From NCBI GenBank assembly GCA_030374805.1, contig JARGSG010000107.1:1-64000 (forward strand): 64,000 nucleotides of DNA, given 5' to 3'. Below are positions 1 to 8,679 of this stretch, piece after piece (within the stretch, counting starts at the first letter, position 1; each line of letters starts with the position of its first letter). A program made the translations under genes and the position numbers. The stretch comes from Gracilaria gracilis (taxonomy: Eukaryota > Rhodophyta > Florideophyceae > Gracilariales > Gracilariaceae). The notes under the pieces were generated by a model, which had not been told where the DNA came from, did no database searches, and saw nothing but the letters and a program-made list of their open reading frames with translations.

Positions 1-1745
1 TGCGAATCCTGCAGAGTTCGCAGGTTGGCCTGCGTCAGGAGATAACGAAGATCCGGCAACGGCTTGATGAAGCCCATGTTCGGGATTTTTCGGACGACGT
101 CCGTGTTCTACGGTCTGATGTCAACCAGATCATGGAAGACCGACAAGTGTCGGCTGCCCTGCACGAGCAGGCTGCTGAACGCTTAAACCGCTTGGCGGCC
201 CGTCTGGAGACGGTCGAGCAAACCATCATTGCTGATGCAGTTGTGCCCGGAGTTCCGGCTTCTGAGCATTCTCAGCATTCGCACCGCTCCCGGGATCGCC
301 CGGCTCGAAAGAAGAAGGTCAAAGTGGAGTCTGACTCATCTTCTTCTTCCTCTTCTGAAGAGGAAGCCCACCAAGGGGGTTCTTCATCCGATTCGTCGGC
401 AAGCGAGAACGACCGCTCTCGTCATCGCGCTTCCCATTCTCGGGCTACTGAAGCCACATATGGCGTTGCGCGAGGCCGTACGAAAGGACGGAAACACCTT
501 GGATTAAAGGAGCTGAAGCCGACGAACTTACTGTATCGGAAGCTACTATCGTACCGATTTTATCGGCTAGAGGACACTACGCCACGGAGGACTCCTCGTG
601 GAACTGGCAAGGTGCGAAATCATCTTCGCCAAATGGAGCTTACACTCAAGCCCCATAAGTTCTCGGGGGAGGATCCAATTCTGGTCTTGGACTTTCTTGC
701 CCGCTTCGTAGCGGAAGCCGAAGTACTTCGGATGAGCGAGGCACAGGCCTACATCGCGCTGCCCTATTTTCTAACGGGGTTAGCCGAAGACCAATACAAT
801 TCGGTTCGTGGGTCGTCTCGAGCCTCCGAAGGAGGAGTTACGTGCTGGCCGGAAGCGGTACAATATCTCCTACGCTCTTACGCGACAGGCAATGCGATAC
901 AGGGTGCTATACTCGCGCTGCGAGACACGAAGCAGAAAGCCGACGAGTCGGAAACTGTTTACTCCACACGCCTGAATAAGGCCTTTCACCGCTGTGGTAA
1001 CGTGTACTCTGCGGCCGAGCGATGCACCATGTTTGTTGATGGCTTAGACCGATCGATTCGGACTCTCGTTGCCCGTCGTCGGGAAGATAAACGCCGGATT
1101 ACCTATCTGGAACTCGTACAATTTGCCCAAGCTGAGGGAGATGCATTCCGAGCACGTGTCGGCACTAAGACGCATACGCGCCGACTCCTTCACTTGGAGG
1201 GCAGAGACTCTTCTTTGCCTCATTCACGAGGACCAGCCCAGGATGGGTACGACAACGTTCACCTGTTACAGGACGATGGTTCTATGCCAACATCGGAATT
1301 GCCGTCGACGACGGAACCGTCTTCTGCTGACGCAGACGCCGTTCTGTACGCCGGACGTCAAGTCCCGGCATTGCACGTGCCGCATTCTGGCGGATATCGT
1401 ACGCAACGTCCTGGTTGGAGGGATCCCTATCCTCCACGACAGGAGCGCCGACAGCCGAATCCGGAACCTCCGGGTCCCCGGCACCTTATTTGCCACACCT
1501 GTTACAGGCATGGACACATCGCTCCGAATTGTCTAATGCCCATCCGGGATATGGCGAAAATCATACCTCAGTATGAGTTGTTGACGCCCGCTGAACGGGA
1601 ACGTGTTCCCAACAAATCGTACCTTCGTGCGAAGGCGGAAACTCAGTCTGAGAAACAGGGAACGGAGCCACCTCATGGTGGAAACGTAGCCGCTCCTGCG
1701 GAATCGCAACCTCCGCAGACTGGCGGCGAAGCTCAGAAAAACTGA
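1..1745 (+). CDS. gag: Gag polyprotein (5' partial) of the Gypsy element
   Basis: This frame would supply the capsid/nucleocapsid polyprotein. It is open from base 3, so the ATG at 132 is internal and the true start lies outside the window. The first 70 or so residues are heptad-like and charged (a likely coiled coil), followed by a Ser/acid-rich linker and a capsid-like region around 640-1200. Near 1490-1535 a CCHC zinc knuckle is visible (CHTCYRHGHIAPNC, spacing C-x2-C-x4-H-x4-C). The stop is TGA at 1743-1745. The pol frame is -1 relative to gag and is already open across the gag terminus, where the sequence cagaaaaactga (1734-1745) puts an A-run directly before the stop. Expression of pol by -1 frameshifting there is an inference. 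Confidence 0.88.
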   Translation, partial: RILQSSQVGLRQEITKIRQRLDEAHVRDFSDDVRVLRSDVNQIMEDRQVSAALHEQAAERLNRLAARLETVEQTIIADAVVPGVPASEHSQHSHRSRDRPARKKKVKVESDSSSSSSSEEEAHQGGSSSDSSASENDRSRHRASHSRATEATYGVARGRTKGRKHLGLKELKPTNLLYRKLLSYRFYRLEDTTPRRTPRGTGKVRNHLRQMELTLKPHKFSGEDPILVLDFLARFVAEAEVLRMSEAQAYIALPYFLTGLAEDQYNSVRGSSRASEGGVTCWPEAVQYLLRSYATGNAIQGAILALRDTKQKADESETVYSTRLNKAFHRCGNVYSAAERCTMFVDGLDRSIRTLVARRREDKRRITYLELVQFAQAEGDAFRARVGTKTHTRRLLHLEGRDSSLPHSRGPAQDGYDNVHLLQDDGSMPTSELPSTTEPSSADADAVLYAGRQVPALHVPHSGGYRTQRPGWRDPYPPRQERRQPNPEPPGPRHLICHTCYRHGHIAPNCLMPIRDMAKIIPQYELLTPAERERVPNKSYLRAKAETQSEKQGTEPPHGGNVAAPAESQPPQTGGEAQKN

Positions 1746-1846
1746 GCACGGGAGCCTCCAGCAATGGAGAGGCGTCCCCTGCGACGGGGTCAAGTACGCC
1801 TGGGGCTGAGAAGCCTCGCTCCCAGGTCACTATCCTTTCGAGGAAA

Positions 1847-3799
1847 ATGGCCACAACAGACGTGGACTCTGAGCACCTTGGTGTCTTGCGTCGTCCGTGG
1901 ATACGGTCAAAGAACAGCCGGTTCCCGGATAGAGTCCTGGTCATGGCGAAACGAAACTACAAAGTTTACGCCGACCTTGGTGTATCCGACCAATATATGG
2001 TTCGGCAGTTGTCTGTGCTGGATACAGGCGCTGGTCCAAACTTTTTGGTTCAATCGCTCATTCCGCCGCATCTGCGGTCTCGTATTCGTGCTACGCCGCT
2101 CGTTGATATTGCGGATGCGAACAACAGGCCACTTTCGACAGTGGGAGTCATCGACCTGCTCGTCAGGCTCGGCCGCTACGTGGTGAAGCTCGATTTCTTG
2201 GTTTGCAAGCAGTTAGCAGCGCCCGTTATATTGGGATGTGACTTCTGCGACCGCTTCGTCGAATCAATTCGACCGCGGGCAAGAACCGTCGAAATGGAAG
2301 ACGGCACGAGCGTACCGATCGTTCGGCGTCCCCTTAGAAGGGCTTTGAAGAAGCAAGTTCCATTACCTGCTGCGCAGGAGCCCACCGCCGATGAACGGAA
2401 GTCCACGAAGCTCCGAGTGGCTCGGTCTATTTGCATCCCGCCTGAGTCGCAGTCCTGGGTCACTGTGACATCTCCACAGTGTGGCCTACAAACGGTACAA
2501 CCGCTGCCTGCGTTGCAGGAGAAGCATCAACTTGCCCTGGCAAATGGGATTGTTTTTGTTGAGCCCGAGAAGCCTGTTCAGGTGTTGGTTGCAAACTTCA
2601 GCCGTTATCACCAACGGTTGGTACGAAGCCAAGTTATTGGTTCATTGCTTCCGCATCCTGCGGCTATAGTGCCTACTCAGGTTTCTACTGCCGAAGTTCT
2701 CGGGATCCTCGAAGCTGAGGAGGGAGAGGCGGAACGGAGAGAGCTCGAACCGACCAATTCGGATAGGAAGTTTGAACCGTCGGAATCGGATAACGCGAAG
2801 CCGACTTTATCGGATGATGAACGAGAAGCACAAGGTGTGAATGAGAAGAATGCCTTAAAGGAGCTTGAGTCTCTGGACCTTGATCACGTCCCAGAGACTC
2901 ACCGCGATAAACTGCGGCATATGCTCGAAGAGTTCACGCCCATGTGGGATGGCTCCCTTGGGAAGATTGGCATCACCGAACATCGGATTGATTTGCTACC
3001 GAATACTCGGCCCATCTCACAGCACCCTTACAGGGCAGGACCGACAGCTCGGCAAGAGGAGAAAGCTCAAGTTGAGAAGATGCTCCGTGCTGGAGTTATT
3101 GAGCCGGCTCAGTCACCATGGGCATCGCCGGTGGTGCTCGCGCCCAAAGCTGATGGGTCTTGGCGATTTTGCATCGACTACCGCAAGCTCAACGCGGCAA
3201 CGGTCAAGGATGTATATCCTATCCCACGAATGGATGAATGCATCGACTCGTTGGGCGACGCGAAGGTGTTCACAACCCTAGACGCGAATTGGGGTTATTG
3301 GCAAGTTCCCGTGAGGGCTGAAGATCGTGACAAGACAGCCTTCGTCTGCCATGAAGGATTGTACCGATTCAATCGGATGCCCTTTGGGTTAACGAACGCG
3401 TCAGCCACATTTCAGAGAGCTGTGGATATCTTGCTAGCCCGCTTCAAGTGGAAGACTTGCCTGGTTTACCTGGATGACATCATTGTCTACTCCAGCAACC
3501 TGGATGAGCACTTGGCCCACGTACGGGATGTGATGCGAGTCCTACGCGATGCAGGCATTACGCTTAATCTCAAGAAGTGTGAGTTCTTTACCGAAACCGT
3601 CAGGTATCTCGGCCATGTCATCCGTCCAGGACGGCTGTCGATAGACGAAGTACGTGTGAAATCCCTCAAAGAGGCTAAGCATCCGAGGACGCAGACTGAA
3701 CTCCGATCTTTTCTCGGCTTGTGCAACGTCTATCGCCGCTTCATCCCGAACTTTGCGGATATTGCTTCACCTCTGAACGAGCTTCTCCGCAAGGGATAG
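1847..3799 (+). CDS. pol segment 1: aspartic protease and reverse transcriptase
   Basis: The retropepsin active site is seen as VLDTGAGPNFL about 60 residues in. The reverse transcriptase follows after a variable linker. Its fingers begin around 3000 (GVIEPAQSPWASPVV), then FCIDYRKLN, FNRMPFGLTNA and the catalytic YLDD at about 3470, with FLGLCNVYRRFI near the end. All these are standard Ty3/Gypsy RT signatures. The frame is open upstream of the ATG, back through the gag stop, which fits translation as a gag-pol fusion. It ends at a TAG just before RNase H. Confidence 0.9.
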   Translation: MATTDVDSEHLGVLRRPWIRSKNSRFPDRVLVMAKRNYKVYADLGVSDQYMVRQLSVLDTGAGPNFLVQSLIPPHLRSRIRATPLVDIADANNRPLSTVGVIDLLVRLGRYVVKLDFLVCKQLAAPVILGCDFCDRFVESIRPRARTVEMEDGTSVPIVRRPLRRALKKQVPLPAAQEPTADERKSTKLRVARSICIPPESQSWVTVTSPQCGLQTVQPLPALQEKHQLALANGIVFVEPEKPVQVLVANFSRYHQRLVRSQVIGSLLPHPAAIVPTQVSTAEVLGILEAEEGEAERRELEPTNSDRKFEPSESDNAKPTLSDDEREAQGVNEKNALKELESLDLDHVPETHRDKLRHMLEEFTPMWDGSLGKIGITEHRIDLLPNTRPISQHPYRAGPTARQEEKAQVEKMLRAGVIEPAQSPWASPVVLAPKADGSWRFCIDYRKLNAATVKDVYPIPRMDECIDSLGDAKVFTTLDANWGYWQVPVRAEDRDKTAFVCHEGLYRFNRMPFGLTNASATFQRAVDILLARFKWKTCLVYLDDIIVYSSNLDEHLAHVRDVMRVLRDAGITLNLKKCEFFTETVRYLGHVIRPGRLSIDEVRVKSLKEAKHPRTQTELRSFLGLCNVYRRFIPNFADIASPLNELLRKG

Positions 3800-4999
3800 C
3801 CAGTACAACTGGAAGCGTTCGACGACCGCAAAGCTGCGGCTTTTTCGTCTCTGGTTGACGCGGTGACATCGCCACCTGTTTTATCCCTGCCTAGGGCTGG
3901 TTTACCGTACGCCGTCGATACGGATGCTAGCGACTACCAGGTTGGTTGCGCACTGTTCCAGACCACCGAAGATGGCGAGCGATTGCCAATTGGTTATTGG
4001 TCACGAAGCCTCAACGTTCACGAGAGGAATTACTCGGTATCCGAGAAGGAGTGCTTGGCAGTCGTCTGGGCATTACAGACACTGCGGCCCTATCTTATGG
4101 GGAATCACTTCGTGGTTCATACCGATCATTCGGCCTTGCGCTGGCTACTCTCTATTGCAGAGCCATCTGGCCGCTTGATGCGGTGGAGACTTCGCTTGTC
4201 GGAATTCGACTTTGAAATCCGCTACAAGAAAGGACTCCTGAACACTCAGGCTGACGCACTGTCCCGCTTAGAGACAGAGGCCGAAGCTGCGCCAGTTGAT
4301 GATCTGGAGATACCGTGCTTCCTCGCGGAAGATGGCTCGAACGATGCCGATGAAGGATCGGAAGGATGGGACATCTATGATGCTGTGTTAGCCGTGTCAG
4401 GCGCGCAACCCGAACCGGGCTCTTTTGTACCGATTACTCCGGAAGAGCTCATCAGGGAGCAACACACTGACCGTTTTTGTACGGAGATTCGCAGCCGTTT
4501 AAACGGTGGAGCTCAGTTGCCTTTCGTCGAGAACGACCAAGGATTTCTAATCCGAACTGTCGGAAACAGGCCACAGATTGTGGTTCCGCACACTCTTCAG
4601 TCACGAGTACTGCATTTGTCGCATTATGCGAAGTTGTCAGCCCACCCTGGTGGCAGGAAGTTGTACTACACCTTACGGAAGGACTTTTACTGGCCAGCGA
4701 TGGCTTTCGACGCGTACGCCACTGTCCGTGGATGTTCGGACTGTGCGAAGAACCGCGTCAAATTGCGGAAGTATTCCAAGAAGTTGGTACTCTTCCCTGC
4801 TAGGGCCCCACTCGAGTTCGTGGCAATTGACTTGCTCGGCGAGTTCATTCGCACCCGCCGGGGAAACCGGTTTTTGCTCGTTATCACCGACCGCTTTTCG
4901 AAGCTGGTGCGGACTGTGCCTTTAAAGAAGGTTACCGCCAGTGCGGTCGCCCAAGCTTTCGTTACTAACTGGGTTTTTTGTCTACGGACCGCCGATTGA
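3800..4999 (+). CDS. pol segment 2: RNase H and integrase N-terminal part
   Basis: This segment is in the same frame as segment 1, after the TAG. RNase H starts near 3910 (VDTDASDYQVGCALF) and continues through the conserved YSVSEKECLAVVWAL region. The integrase zinc-binding HHCC domain follows (two His around 4620-4645, two Cys near 4735-4745). The first catalytic Asp of the integrase core lies in the IDLLGEF stretch near 4830. After a run of six T (4974-4979) this frame stops at 4999, while homology moves to another frame. Confidence 0.87.
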   Translation, partial: PVQLEAFDDRKAAAFSSLVDAVTSPPVLSLPRAGLPYAVDTDASDYQVGCALFQTTEDGERLPIGYWSRSLNVHERNYSVSEKECLAVVWALQTLRPYLMGNHFVVHTDHSALRWLLSIAEPSGRLMRWRLRLSEFDFEIRYKKGLLNTQADALSRLETEAEAAPVDDLEIPCFLAEDGSNDADEGSEGWDIYDAVLAVSGAQPEPGSFVPITPEELIREQHTDRFCTEIRSRLNGGAQLPFVENDQGFLIRTVGNRPQIVVPHTLQSRVLHLSHYAKLSAHPGGRKLYYTLRKDFYWPAMAFDAYATVRGCSDCAKNRVKLRKYSKKLVLFPARAPLEFVAIDLLGEFIRTRRGNRFLLVITDRFSKLVRTVPLKKVTASAVAQAFVTNWVFCLRTAD

Positions 5000-6362
5000 C
5001 CTACTATCGGATAATGGACCGCAGTTTACGGCTAAGTTCTTTCAGGACGTCTGCCGCATCTTGCGGATACAAAACTGGTTCACGACTACCTATCATCCCC
5101 AGAGTAATGGGCAGGTTGAGCGATTTAACCGCACTATGCTCAATGCATTGCGGACGTTTGTTGCCGAGCATCCGTCGGAATGGGATCAGTACACCGATGC
5201 GGTGACATATGCCTACAACACGCAGGTTCATCGTACTACGCAGATCTCGCCGTTCGAGCTTGTGCTATCATGCGTTCCACCTTCGGTGGCTATCGAGCCA
5301 CAGCCAACGTTGGATAAGTTCCCCTCGCCCCGTCTACACAGGGACGCCTGGAAGGACTGGCTAAAGAAGATTATCCCAACAGTTGGGCAGAACATTGCAA
5401 AAGCACAGGCCGCCTACAAGCGGAATTTCGACGCAAGGCTGCGTAAGAACGCCCCGCAGATCAAGGAAGGGGAGTATGCCTTTTTAAGGAAAGAGTACTA
5501 TAATCCGGAGAAAGAGAAACGGCATAAGCTCTCGCCGATTGCGGATGGACCTTACAAGGTAATTGCTACGACCGACACTACGGTAGTCCTTGATGTCAAG
5601 GGTGCGCACGAGCGTTATTCGCGAGATCGCGTAACGCCTGCGCCAAAGCCTGTTTCACAGGAATCGCAACCGCCATCGTCGGCTACTACCGCACTTACAA
5701 TGGAAACAGCCGTCGAGACGGAAACTGCCGCCGAAGCGGGAACTCGCACTCAACTGTCTTTGTTGCCGCATCCGGAACGCGGTCTCGCTGATTTGCCAGC
5801 TAAGCCGGAAGTAGACGCACCAGTCGCAACTGCCGCTCATGTGCACACGCGGATATTGGCCCCTCCGGGGATACTGACCACCACCCCCGACGCTCCAACT
5901 GAGGAGGGAGAGGCGGCAGATCGTTCCTTGCCGTTGTCGCCGTCGGAAACGGAGTCGCCTTCGCAGGCCTCTGCCGCACGCAGTCGCACGCGGACGCGTG
6001 ACACGCAGCCGGAGAACCGGAAGAAAGAGGACGACGCGCAGGTACCGCGCAAGCCTCAAGAGGAGGAGTTACGTTCGCAGGCCCGAGAACGGGAGCACAG
6101 AACCGATATGGTACGTGACATGCTGCCGGAAAGCCGGAAGAGTCGCACAGATTCGCTGAGGCCTTCGGAGAAGGACGCCGCTCCGGTGACGATCGAAGCC
6201 GGAAGACCGGAAGAGAACGACGCGCCGTTACCACGGAAGCCTGAGTTGGAAAGCACCACCGTGGTGAATCGCAAGGCCGGAAGTCCGGAAGGAGAGAAGT
6301 TAGTTAGTGAAGACCGTACTGTTACGGCAGACCCGACTTCGGGAGATTTTAGCGAAGCATGA
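4941..6362 (+). CDS. pol segment 3: integrase core, GPY/F-like module and low-complexity linker
   Basis: Integrase homology resumes in a different frame. The second catalytic Asp is in LLSDNGPQF near 5010 and the catalytic Glu in GQVERFNR near 5115, giving a D,D-x35-E core split across the frameshift. A GPY/F-like module is visible (LSPIADGPYKVI, about 5535-5570). From about 5640 the protein becomes an acidic/Pro/Arg low-complexity linker of over 240 residues. A TGA at 6360-6362 interrupts it; the same frame is open again immediately after. Confidence 0.85.
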   Translation: MRSPKLSLLTGFFVYGPPIDLLSDNGPQFTAKFFQDVCRILRIQNWFTTTYHPQSNGQVERFNRTMLNALRTFVAEHPSEWDQYTDAVTYAYNTQVHRTTQISPFELVLSCVPPSVAIEPQPTLDKFPSPRLHRDAWKDWLKKIIPTVGQNIAKAQAAYKRNFDARLRKNAPQIKEGEYAFLRKEYYNPEKEKRHKLSPIADGPYKVIATTDTTVVLDVKGAHERYSRDRVTPAPKPVSQESQPPSSATTALTMETAVETETAAEAGTRTQLSLLPHPERGLADLPAKPEVDAPVATAAHVHTRILAPPGILTTTPDAPTEEGEAADRSLPLSPSETESPSQASAARSRTRTRDTQPENRKKEDDAQVPRKPQEEELRSQAREREHRTDMVRDMLPESRKSRTDSLRPSEKDAAPVTIEAGRPEENDAPLPRKPELESTTVVNRKAGSPEGEKLVSEDRTVTADPTSGDFSEA

Positions 6363-7211
6363 AGGGATGAAGCCGGGAAAAGTACGGAAACAAACGCCGC
6401 TTCGGCAATCCGTGAAGCCACAGTAAGTGGAAAACAGTCGAGTACTGCAGACGCGCACGCACCACTCAGAGTGTCAAGCTCCGTGGGCGAACCGCCTCCT
6501 GTGGAGGATGACAGCGCACGCGTACGACACGTGCCTGTCGCAAGCCGAGTGCCGCCTGCTAGGCTGACAGTGCCGAGAAACGGAACGTCGAAAAATTCCG
6601 AATTTGAATCGGCAAACGCCAGCCGTGCAACGGCGCACAGCTCAGCAACCGCAGCGCGCGGCAAACCGCCGCCACGGCACGTGCTGCAGCACCACTCGCT
6701 GGCGCACCGCTTTGCGGACCGTTCACCGTCGCAACGGGAGATTATGCCGGAACGCCGGAAGCTCGCCATGCGAAAAGAACGAAGTCCGTTCACAGCCCAG
6801 CAGCATGGGAAGAAGAACCAGGAAACTGGAAGCCTGACAGTCAGGAAAACACCATGGTCAACGTCGCCTTTGCCTGGTGTACAGGATGTGTTGCCGTCAG
6901 GACGGAAGCCGCCTACATTTGACGATGCCCACGACGGGAACAGGAGCGATGACGCCTCGAAAGAGGATTCCTCGACCAAGCCGCACACAGAGCGGAAGGT
7001 CCTCGATGAGGAATATGTTATCGACCGTCTGGTAAGTCACGGCTACGCCCCTGACGGGGAACTACTGTATCGAGTCCGTTGGTACGGCTATGCCTCTTCA
7101 GAGGATACGCACGAGCCTATTGAGCATTTGCCTCGCTCGAAGGTCTTGCAGTACCACCGTCGCACACGGACACCGATACCGGCTACGCTGGACAAAGCCC
7201 AAGTGGGTTGA
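6363..7211 (+). CDS. pol segment 4: C-terminal linker and chromodomain
   Basis: This is in frame with segment 3 beyond the TGA. After another 200 or so low-complexity residues, a chromodomain is recognisable at about 7000-7165: VLDEEYVIDRL, then LLYRVRWYGY and the acidic-aromatic turn leading to HEPIEHL. In chromoviruses such domains are thought to direct integration toward particular chromatin. Here it lies over 450 residues after the integrase GPY/F-like module, where it usually follows closely. The frame ends with TGA at 7209-7211. Confidence 0.85.
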   Translation, partial: RDEAGKSTETNAASAIREATVSGKQSSTADAHAPLRVSSSVGEPPPVEDDSARVRHVPVASRVPPARLTVPRNGTSKNSEFESANASRATAHSSATAARGKPPPRHVLQHHSLAHRFADRSPSQREIMPERRKLAMRKERSPFTAQQHGKKNQETGSLTVRKTPWSTSPLPGVQDVLPSGRKPPTFDDAHDGNRSDDASKEDSSTKPHTERKVLDEEYVIDRLVSHGYAPDGELLYRVRWYGYASSEDTHEPIEHLPRSKVLQYHRRTRTPIPATLDKAQVG

Positions 7212-7701
7212 CCGCCCACGTCTCAATTGAGCACAGCCGTCTCAGACGGAATATACCGCCTCATGCGGACAGTATTGCATTACGCAAGGATATGCCGCTT
7301 CAAGCGGATGCAGCTAAGTTAAGTTGAGATCACTAAGCCGCCGCAGGCGGACCAAGTCGCTCTGAGCAGACAGCTCTTGTTGAGCAAATACGCCGCGAAA
7401 TGCGGAAGCCACTACAGTGGAGAAGAAGAAGATCGAAGCCTAGAAGAAGGAAGAGGAGCCAGGATACTGGAAGGAAGACTATGAAGTTATGATGCTACAG
7501 CCGCTCACAGCGGAAGCTTAGCCCCTCTCTCGTGGGTCATTCGCAACAGCCTCGCATGAGGTACTGCCCACTGAGAAGGGGGAGAGCAGAAGAAAATTCA
7601 AAGCCAAGCCGGCACAAGCCGGAGGAGTTTACTTCAACTACGGGGCTTTGCCCCTCGCTACTGGGGTCGATCTCAAGTTACGATCACCCTCCTTGGGAGG
7701 C
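7212..7701 (+). repeat. Untranslated retrotransposon segment with an array of short palindromes
   Basis: No frame of interest lies here. It is packed with perfect short inverted repeats, several exactly 13 bases long of the form CCGC-N5-GCGG: 7256-7268, 7295-7307, 7338-7350, 7393-7405 and 7501-7513, with CCGTCTCAGACGG at 7237-7249 and CCACTACAGTGG at about 7409-7420. A first copy of the polypurine tract sits at 7571-7585. The palindromes could fold in genomic RNA (packaging or stability), but that is only a suggestion. Confidence 0.7.
7571..7585 (+). repeat. Internal copy of the polypurine tract
   Basis: CTGAGAAGGGGGAGA here is identical to the 15 bases that end right before the 3' LTR (9564-9578). 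It lies between pol and the antisense frame. It could act as a second plus-strand primer site, like a central PPT, or mark the edge of a module inserted by recombination. Confidence 0.75.
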
Positions 7702-8679
7702 CTAAGCGCCAGATGGCCCAGCACCTGGGGTGTTGCCACCGCCGGGAGCGCCGGAGAAGTGTTGCGCTGCGATCGCTTGCAGATCCGACTCGTCGGTCAC
7801 CGTATCCGGTACGGCCACACCTACACCTCGTAGGAAGTCGCGAATAACCACCGCACGTGGCGTTATGGTAGCGCCGACGTCATCGGTTGTCGCCACAGAT
7901 TGCCCCCAGGGGATTGTTGGATCAGGAGCCGCTTCAGCGGGTGGGTCGACGTTTTCGACAATGTCGCCCTCTCCCGTCGCTTCGGGCTGTTGTTCTTCCA
8001 CTGTGCCCGCTGGGCTTCCCTCGTCCATGGGGCTTCCTCCCTCTACAGGGTCATCGTCGCCGTCATCGACGTAGATGAACCCACGCGGGTGCCCCTCGGG
8101 GATATACCGATCTCCTCGGCGACGCTCAGCCGCTTCGGCGGGTCCGATTACTTCCCATTCCCATGGGTCAAAGTAGACGAAATCGCCGGCATTGACAGTA
8201 CGTCCCGGAGAGCGGTCGTTCGGCCGGCGGACCCCACCGGATACCTGGTTGGCAGGCACTTCATCCCAGTCAATCTGGTCGATCACGCCCACCAGTTGGG
8301 TTGCTTCACGAGCGTTGCGCACTGAGCCGAGTACTTCGGAAAGGTCCAAGTTACGGATTGATTGCCGGATGAGACCCGGAATATGCCACAGACGGTAAGC
8401 GTCGTACGCCTCGACGAGGAGATACGCCGCTACGCGGACAGTCCATTCAGTGGCTAGGAGACTCCAAAGGCCGCGAGGCGGACTGTTCATGAAGTACGAC
8501 CCGATGTATGTAATACAGGGCGGGAGCTCCACGTAACACCCTCGTGGGACCTCGACGGCCGGCCAGAAGTCTGGAAGTTGCATGTACCGTCCTCGGCGGG
8601 CGTGCCCAGCCAGTCGTTCGACTTCAGAACACTGGTATGGCGCCAGAATCCCAAAACGGGAGGCGCCACTTCCGCTCAA
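7702..8679 (-). CDS. Antisense retrotransposon frame, C-terminal part, unknown function
   Basis: The frame is about 325 codons on the strand opposite gag-pol, between pol and the 3' LTR. I do not recognise it. It has aromatic-rich stretches (for example DFVYFDPWEWEVIGPAEAAE) followed by an acidic Asp/Glu/Pro-rich tail and a Gly/Pro-rich end. Its apparent start is TTG at 8679; more likely it continues the upstream antisense frame (8624-9526) after a frame change in the 56-base overlap. Accessory antisense frames at this position are known from Tat-lineage plant Gypsy elements, but I see no evidence of relationship. Confidence 0.55.
   Translation of the reverse strand: MSGSGASRFGILAPYQCSEVERLAGHARRGRYMQLPDFWPAVEVPRGCYVELPPCITYIGSYFMNSPPRGLWSLLATEWTVRVAAYLLVEAYDAYRLWHIPGLIRQSIRNLDLSEVLGSVRNAREATQLVGVIDQIDWDEVPANQVSGGVRRPNDRSPGRTVNAGDFVYFDPWEWEVIGPAEAAERRRGDRYIPEGHPRGFIYVDDGDDDPVEGGSPMDEGSPAGTVEEQQPEATGEGDIVENVDPPAEAAPDPTIPWGQSVATTDDVGATITPRAVVIRDFLRGVGVAVPDTVTDESDLQAIAAQHFSGAPGGGNTPGAGPSGA

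Larger units (their letters stand above)
1847..7211 (+). pseudogene. pol: pol polyprotein, disrupted (PR-RT-RH-IN-chromodomain)
   Basis: Domains from protease to chromodomain lie collinearly over 5.4 kb but the frame is broken three times. TAG at 3797-3799 falls between RT and RNase H. A frame change occurs around the T-run at 4974-4979 inside the integrase core. TGA at 6360-6362 lies in the linker before the chromodomain. The frame stays open on both sides of each stop, so both look like single-base nonsense changes; each is one C-to-T step from a sense codon (CAG, CGA). Such a copy would be non-autonomous. Assembly error at the T-run cannot be excluded. Segments are listed separately. Confidence 0.9.

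Noticed and set aside
5655..6988. Minus-strand frames of 134-310 codons across the pol linker
   Set aside because: They mirror the low-complexity GC-rich linker and lie opposite a frame with clear domains at both ends; unlike the 7702-9526 antisense frames they have real coding sequence on the other strand.
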